8,435 nucleotides of DNA from assembly GCA_005239615.1 (NCBI GenBank), contig SBBR01000107.1, positions 1-8,435 of the forward strand, in the 5' to 3' direction. Positions 5,070 through 8,435 of this stretch are shown in pieces; the first letter of the stretch is position 1; the number at the start of each line of letters is the position of its first letter. The notes beneath the pieces were generated by a model that was not told the DNA's origin, did not search any database, and was given only the letters and a program-made list of their open reading frames with translations. The position numbers were made by a program, and so were the translations under genes. Source of the stretch: an archaeon (GTDB taxonomy: Archaea; Iainarchaeota; Iainarchaeia; Iainarchaeales; Iainarchaeaceae).

Positions 5070-7121
5070 TTATTCTCCGACAATTCTTGTCGCGCCGTCA
5101 TTTCCCTTCTCGCGCTCCAGCACATACAGTTTCCCGCTTGCGGCGTTCTCCATCTCTTTGTCGTGCGTAATTATGAACATCTGCTCGATAAGCTCAGGAA
5201 GGTGCGTGCGCATCATCTCGCTCAACTCCCTCACGGCATTGGCATCGAGGTTATGCGTCGGCTCATCGAGTATTATCCAGCCAAGGTTTTGCGTGAGCAC
5301 GAGCGAAACTGAGATGCGCATTGTGAGTGCCACAGAACTCCTTTCCCCGCCGGAGAGTATGCCCTCCACCCTAATCCATTCGCCGGAGCGCTGCCTAACC
5401 ACCACTTCATAGCTCCCTTCCTGAACATCTATCTTCACACTCGTCAGGTCGTCGTAAGGGTAGACCTTGCCCCAGACCTCGTCCATAGCCTCGTTTATCG
5501 TCTCAATCATCGTGTAGCGCAGCTCAGCCTGCGTGGCTCTGAGGGCGGAGGTGAACACAGCAATTTTCTCGAGCGCGGCCGTGTTGCCTGCCAATTGCCT
5601 CTCTAATCCCGCAATCTGTTCCTGCGCCTCCACAGCTTTCTTCATTCCGGCTTCCAGTTCCTTCATCAGCTCCTCCGCGGAGCGTGCCTCAGCCCTGAGT
5701 TTCGCGCTCTTTTCGCGTAGCTCCATCAAGGCATTCCTCTGGCCGGTGAGGGCCTTCGCATCGAAAGGCGATTTGGCGAGCCGCCTGGACACGTTTACCA
5801 GCTCAGCCTCGGCCCTCACCTTTCCCTTCCATTTTTCCTCGATTTCGGCTTGCCCCTCCAACGCCCTTTTCAGGGAGTCGATTTCCCTTTCAGCGGCGGC
5901 CATTTCCCTCTCCGCCGCATCTATTTTTTTCTGGGTGGACTCGGCCTGAGCAGAAATCTTTTTTGCTCGGCCTTCCATCTCCTCAATTGCCTTGGCTGCT
6001 TTCCCGATTTCCTCTGTGAGCTCCTTTTCGAGCTTTTCCCTGTCGTGCTTTGCAAGCGGCCTCCTGCACACGGGGCACTCTCCCCCAATTCCCCTCGCTC
6101 CCTTTAACGTCTTTTCCGTGACCTCCAGCACGCTGCGGAGGGCAGCCCTCTGCTCCCTCACTTCCGTGAGCTTCTTCTCCTCGGCCTCAAGCGCTTTTCC
6201 CAGTTCCTTCCTCTCGGCCTCTGCTTCCGCCGTTTTCTTTTCGAGGGCATTAATTTCCGCCCGGATTTTTCCCGTGTCCTTCCCTTTCAGCTTCTCCTTG
6301 GCGCGGAAAAGCTGTTCCTTCAGCGCCTCGAACCTAGCCCTGGTTTTTATGTATAACTCATTCAGGGTTTTGTGCTCCCTCTCTTCTTCTTCGAGCTTCC
6401 TTAGTGTGGCCTCGCATTTCCCGGTTTCTTTCATGAGGAATTCCACGCCGGCTTTCTTCTCAGCGAGTTCCTTCTCCTTCTCGCTAATCCTTTTCGCATA
6501 GTCGGAGAGCTGTGCCGGATCGAACTTCTTCTTCTGTTCTGTGAGGAATGCCTTCCTGTCCTCAACCATCTTCTTCAGCCTGTTGGAGAGCGTGCCAGCG
6601 TTCTGCCTTACCCTCTCGTAGCGGTCGAGGCCGAGCAGCTCGTCGAACTTCTCCTTCCTCTGTGCTGGGGAGAGGCGTAGGAAGTAGTCAATCTGGTTTT
6701 GCTCCGAGTAAACCGCGCGGCTGAAGAGGTCATAGTTCACTTCAAGTATTTCCTCCACCTTCGCGTTCACGTCGGTCGGCTTCGGCCCCGAAATTATCCT
6801 GCCGCCTTCACGGAGGTAGGCCTCGTTCAGGCCGTTGCGCTTCACCATCCGCTCGATGGAGTATTCCTTGCCCCCATAGCCGAACTCAAGCTTTACGGTT
6901 GCGCGCTCCTGCTTCATCGGCCTGTCCATTATGGTTTCCTCAAGGCTGACCCTCCTTGCAGCCTGCAAGGGGAAAGTGCCGTAGAGAGCAAAGGAAATCG
7001 CGTCCATGATGGAGCTTTTGCCGCTGCCCATCGGCCCTACAATGACATTTGTGCCCTTTACGAACTCGAGCCTGCTATCGAGGTGGGTTTTCCAGTTTTG
7101 CAGCGCGATGGACTTTATCAT
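5070..7121 (-). CDS. rad50: Rad50, DNA double-strand break repair ATPase
   Basis: The SMC-like ATPase partner of Mre11 in DNA end recognition and processing. The N-terminal lobe opens with the typical MIKSIALQNWKTH and carries Walker A GPMGSGKSS (29-37) and a Q-loop in YSEQNQIDYF (138-147). Long charged heptad-like coiled coils run from about 170 to 348 and 353 to 545. They flank a CPVC zinc hook (C349, C352), the site of Rad50 dimerisation through zinc. The C-terminal lobe has the signature LSGGERSS (589-596), Walker B WIILDEP with D619/E620, a D-loop NLD (624-626) and H653. At 683 residues it is shorter than most archaeal Rad50s (about 850 or more), through shorter coils. The CAT at 7119-7121 marks the start, with a TATA-like box 27 nt upstream and no Shine-Dalgarno, suggesting a leaderless mRNA. 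No mre11 is adjacent. Confidence 0.93.
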   Translation of the reverse strand: MIKSIALQNWKTHLDSRLEFVKGTNVIVGPMGSGKSSIMDAISFALYGTFPLQAARRVSLEETIMDRPMKQERATVKLEFGYGGKEYSIERMVKRNGLNEAYLREGGRIISGPKPTDVNAKVEEILEVNYDLFSRAVYSEQNQIDYFLRLSPAQRKEKFDELLGLDRYERVRQNAGTLSNRLKKMVEDRKAFLTEQKKKFDPAQLSDYAKRISEKEKELAEKKAGVEFLMKETGKCEATLRKLEEEEREHKTLNELYIKTRARFEALKEQLFRAKEKLKGKDTGKIRAEINALEKKTAEAEAERKELGKALEAEEKKLTEVREQRAALRSVLEVTEKTLKGARGIGGECPVCRRPLAKHDREKLEKELTEEIGKAAKAIEEMEGRAKKISAQAESTQKKIDAAEREMAAAEREIDSLKRALEGQAEIEEKWKGKVRAEAELVNVSRRLAKSPFDAKALTGQRNALMELREKSAKLRAEARSAEELMKELEAGMKKAVEAQEQIAGLERQLAGNTAALEKIAVFTSALRATQAELRYTMIETINEAMDEVWGKVYPYDDLTSVKIDVQEGSYEVVVRQRSGEWIRVEGILSGGERSSVALTMRISVSLVLTQNLGWIILDEPTHNLDANAVRELSEMMRTHLPELIEQMFIITHDKEMENAASGKLYVLEREKGNDGATRIVGE

Positions 7122-7138
7122 AGAAAGAATTAGGCCGG

Positions 7139-7144
7139 AAAAAA
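7139..7144 (-). terminator. T6 run downstream of aEF-1beta on the minus strand
   Basis: Six A residues on the plus strand read as T6 on the minus strand, about 80 nt after the aEF-1beta stop. The run directly abuts the rad50 TATA-like box, so one AT-rich patch may both end the upstream unit and start rad50. Confidence 0.35.
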
Positions 7145-7152
7145 TTATTATA
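7144..7152 (-). promoter_or_regulatory. TATA-like box for rad50
   Basis: On the minus strand this reads TATAATAAT, centred about 27 nt before the rad50 ATG, the normal distance to an archaeal transcription start. It implies a leaderless or nearly leaderless transcript. Confidence 0.5.
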
Positions 7153-7222
7153 GGGACGTAGGCCGCCAGACGTATGGCTGATGGTCATTTGGTTTATTTT
7201 GTGGCAGTAGTGAGTGGTGGTA

Positions 7223-7486
7223 TTAGAGCAGCGTCATTCCTTCTATTTCCGATTCCTCGATTTCCGGCATGGCGTTGATTTCGTTGCTGACCCGCTCCAC
7301 CGCGCCTTCATCCTTGGAATCCACCAATATGCCTGCCTTTATGAACTCTATACCGAAACCTATCGGCTCCTTTTTCACATCCATGACCTGCCCTGCCTTT
7401 ATGCCCTGCACGGCCTTCATCGCAGCATCAATTTCTCCGAGGTCCTTGGGCTTGATTCTAAAAATCAGCATTGTCTTGTCGGGCAT
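7223..7486 (-). CDS. ef1b: translation elongation factor 1-beta (aEF-1beta)
   Basis: The guanine-nucleotide exchange factor for aEF-1alpha, which reloads it with GTP after aminoacyl-tRNA delivery. The 87-residue length is normal for the archaeal single-domain form. Family features are the ferredoxin-like pattern with KTMLIFRIKPKD near the N-terminus (residues 4-15), a central PIGFGIEFIKAGILVDSKD segment (41-59) matching EPIAFGLxALxxxxxVxD, and a C-terminal VERVSNEINAMPEIEESEIEGM (63-84) matching the helix and final strand. The ATG at 7486 is chosen because GGTGA (minus strand, 7496-7492) lies 5 nt ahead of it. The in-frame TTG at 7498 and GTG at 7495 overlap that site. A zinc-ribbon gene lies 98 nt upstream on the same strand, an arrangement I recall from other archaea. 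Confidence 0.92.
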   Translation of the reverse strand: MPDKTMLIFRIKPKDLGEIDAAMKAVQGIKAGQVMDVKKEPIGFGIEFIKAGILVDSKDEGAVERVSNEINAMPEIEESEIEGMTLL

Positions 7487-7584
7487 GACAGTCACCAACT
7501 CAATAAACTACAAAAAGGCAAAATGGCAATGGGCAAAATAAGGGCTCCGGCATTTATTTTGGTGTTTTGTTGTGGGAGCTGCGC

Positions 7585-7737
7585 TCACGCCCCCGCGAAG
7601 CCACAGCTCTTGCACTTGTATTCGAGGCTCCTCCTGCGCGCGTCGAGGCTCCTCGCTATCCTCTCGCCGCAGCCGGGGCACTTGAACTCGACGAAATCGT
7701 CGGTCAAGACCTTGTTCGTTGTTATGCACGTTTTCAT
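7585..7737 (-). CDS. small zinc-ribbon protein preceding aEF-1beta (50 aa)
   Basis: A 50-residue ORF with knuckles CPGC (C20, C23) and CKSC (C42, C45) and the ending YKCKSCGFAGA. It resembles the short archaeal zinc-finger proteins (HVO_2753-type, roughly 55-60 residues) often found beside aEF-1beta, whose C-terminus reads YKCPKCGFEGP. Those have four CxxC pairs. Here only what appear to be pairs two and four remain: C4 in CITT may be the remnant of pair one, and LDARRR replaces pair three, so probably one zinc ion is bound instead of two. ATG 7737 is supported by GGTGG (minus strand, 7746-7742) with a 4-nt spacer. It is probably the first gene of the aEF-1beta transcript. The role is unknown; a link to translation is inferred from position only. 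Confidence 0.72.
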   Translation of the reverse strand: MKTCITTNKVLTDDFVEFKCPGCGERIARSLDARRRSLEYKCKSCGFAGA

Positions 7738-7772
7738 AATTCCACCAAAACTACTATTCCTTAAACGGTAGG

Positions 7773-7782
7773 CTTTATAAAG
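7773..7782 (-). promoter_or_regulatory. palindromic TATA box for the zinc-ribbon/aEF-1beta unit
   Basis: CTTTATAAAG is a perfect palindrome about 40 nt ahead of the zinc-ribbon ATG. It predicts transcription start near 7751 and a leader of about 14 nt that includes the GGTGG site. Being symmetric it could in principle also drive plus-strand transcription towards the tRNA, but a better placed box exists there. Confidence 0.5.
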
Positions 7783-7823
7783 CTTAAATCGCCTGTACGC
7801 GGCAAATCGTGAAACGGGGCGTA

Positions 7824-7832
7824 ATTATTAAT
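7824..7832 (+). promoter_or_regulatory. TATA-like box for tRNA-Arg
   Basis: An AT-rich ATTATTAAT stretch is centred about 30 nt ahead of the first base of the mature tRNA, a usual distance for archaeal tRNA promoters. Confidence 0.4.
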
Positions 7833-7857
7833 GGCTTGCGGGGTTTTGTATCTTACC

Positions 7858-7932
7858 GGGCCCGTAGCTTAGGCTGGATAGAGCGCTCCGCTTCGGACGG
7901 AGAGGTCGTGAGTTCAAATCCCACCGGGCCCG
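7858..7932 (+). tRNA. tRNA-Arg, anticodon TCG
   Basis: A complete cloverleaf of 75 nt that decodes CGA, and possibly other CGN codons by wobble. The acceptor stem GGGCCCG/CGGGCCC is perfect over 7 bp. The D-stem GCTT/GAGC includes one G-T pair, with GG in the loop. The anticodon stem CTCCG/CGGAG encloses CTTCGGA, giving anticodon TCG (7890-7892). The variable loop is 5 nt. The T-arm is GTGAG-TTCAAAT-CCCAC and carries an A-C mismatch at positions 52-62. The discriminator base is G and CCA is not encoded. No intron is seen. Confidence 0.95.
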
Positions 7933-8010
7933 TGCGCTGCAGTTGGACGGCCTGCACCCAAATTATTCTGCATGGCTTATCCGGATTAACAATAGGGCCA
8001 GAATGGGTGA

Positions 8011-8038
8011 AAGGTTCCTCGTGGACGCCACGAACCTT
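8011..8038. other. bulged stem-loop in the tRNA-htpX gap
   Basis: AAGGTT (8011-8016) plus CGTGG (8020-8024) pair with CCACG (8028-8032) plus AACCTT (8033-8038). This gives 11 bp with a 3-nt CCT bulge on the 5' side and a 3-nt ACG loop. It lies in the 198-nt gap 7933-8130, where no confident gene is seen. On the plus strand the gap ends in a T6 run (8119-8124), which could terminate a transcript from the tRNA side. Confidence 0.45.
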
Positions 8039-8130
8039 GTCTCAAAGCACAAGTGAACTACTTCCCAGCAACCTCCCGGTTCGCGTCAGGGTGATAATTT
8101 TGGCAATGGGGTCGGCAGTTTTTTCCATGT

Positions 8131-8435
8131 TCAAATTTTCCTCAGCCTCGCTACTCTGTCCTCTATTGGCGGGTGCGTGGAGAACATCCTGTCAAAAAAG
8201 CTTTTGCGATTCTTGAGCGGGTTGTCGATGTAGAGGTGCGCCGTGGCCTTGTTTGCGGCTTCGAGCACTTCCTTGTCAGAGCCGATTTTCGTGAGCGCCT
8301 TTATAAGGCCATCGGGGTTGCGCGTGAGCATAGCTGCTGACGCGTCCGCTAGGTACTCCCTCTGCCTCGAAACTGCCAGCCGTATGATTTGCGCAATGAA
8401 AGGGGAGAGCACCGCGAGCACCACACCCGCCACAA
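8131..8435 (-). CDS. htpX: HtpX-like M48 zinc metalloprotease, C-terminal part
   Basis: The 3' part of a gene that runs off the right edge. About 101 C-terminal residues are visible, ending at a TGA at 8131-8133. A hydrophobic segment (the last transmembrane helix of the family) leads into VSRQREYLADASAAMLT. The Glu of this EYLAD motif (codon 8356-8358) is the third zinc ligand of M48 peptidases. It is followed by NPDGLIKAL, ATAHLYIDNPL and the C-terminal MFSTHPPIEDRVARLRKI, all typical of HtpX. The HExxH zinc-binding helix is expected outside the window. HtpX degrades damaged membrane proteins. It is convergent with the tRNA-Arg. Confidence 0.9.
   Translation of the reverse strand, partial: VAGVVLAVLSPFIAQIIRLAVSRQREYLADASAAMLTRNPDGLIKALTKIGSDKEVLEAANKATAHLYIDNPLKNRKSFFDRMFSTHPPIEDRVARLRKI

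Noticed and set aside
5992..6501. Plus-strand Ser/Phe-rich ORF of 169 codons opposite rad50
   Set aside because: It is the antisense of the Lys/Glu-rich coiled coil, which gives Ser- and Phe-rich open frames by default.
7155..7180. Imperfect direct repeat GACGTAGGCC / GACGTATGGC and a TGATG motif suggestive of a C/D box RNA
   Set aside because: The repeat has two mismatches and no matching D box or guide arrangement could be found.
7809..8216. Plus-strand ORF of 135 codons running through the tRNA-Arg
   Set aside because: It reads straight through a perfect tRNA gene and overlaps the 3' end of htpX in antisense. No family is recognisable, so it is a chance frame.
1..8435. CRISPR arrays, insertion sequences and a tRNA-flanking duplicated attachment site
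   Set aside because: No regularly spaced repeats, transposase motifs or terminal inverted repeats were seen, and the tRNA 3' end is not duplicated elsewhere in the window.

Overview
The window is archaeal chromosomal DNA of moderate GC content. The evidence is a set of archaeal information-processing genes: HerA helicase, Rad50, RNA polymerase subunit RpoK (Rpb6-like), ribosomal protein eS17, elongation factor 1-beta, and a tRNA-Arg(UCG) that has no encoded CCA. Ribosome binding sites are of the GGTGA type. TATA-like boxes lie about 25-30 nt ahead of several starts, so some transcripts may be leaderless. The lineage cannot be fixed from this window; an uncultivated euryarchaeal or DPANN-like genome is a guess.

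Layout from left to right. A 38-residue zinc-ribbon ORF (41-157, +) lies 21 nt ahead of herA (179-1792, +). A structured, gene-free gap follows, then a DedA/SNARE-associated membrane protein (2033-2644, +) that ends at a T9 run. Next is a 500-residue protein (2884-4386, +) that reads by eye as a shortened and apparently catalytically dead B-family DNA polymerase. Then come rpoK (4438-4644, +), a GC-hairpin plus T-run terminator, and eS17 (4729-4929, +). The eS17 and rad50 genes converge on a gap holding a perfect 12-bp inverted repeat. On the minus strand are rad50 (5070-7121), aEF-1beta (7223-7486) and a small two-knuckle zinc-ribbon gene (7585-7737) that probably heads the aEF-1beta transcript. 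The tRNA-Arg is at 7858-7932 (+). The window ends inside an HtpX-like M48 metalloprotease gene (8131-8435, -).

Most of the content is housekeeping: transcription, translation, recombination repair and membrane upkeep. HerA and Rad50 normally act with NurA and Mre11 in end resection, but here they are about 3.3 kb apart at their nearest ends, on opposite strands, and no mre11 or nurA is visible. The most unusual item is the 500-residue protein. Several blocks of the PolB fold appear in the right order, but the exonuclease core is gone, motif A is eroded, motif B is not found, and the motif C aspartates appear replaced. I found no CRISPR array, insertion sequence or clear prophage.
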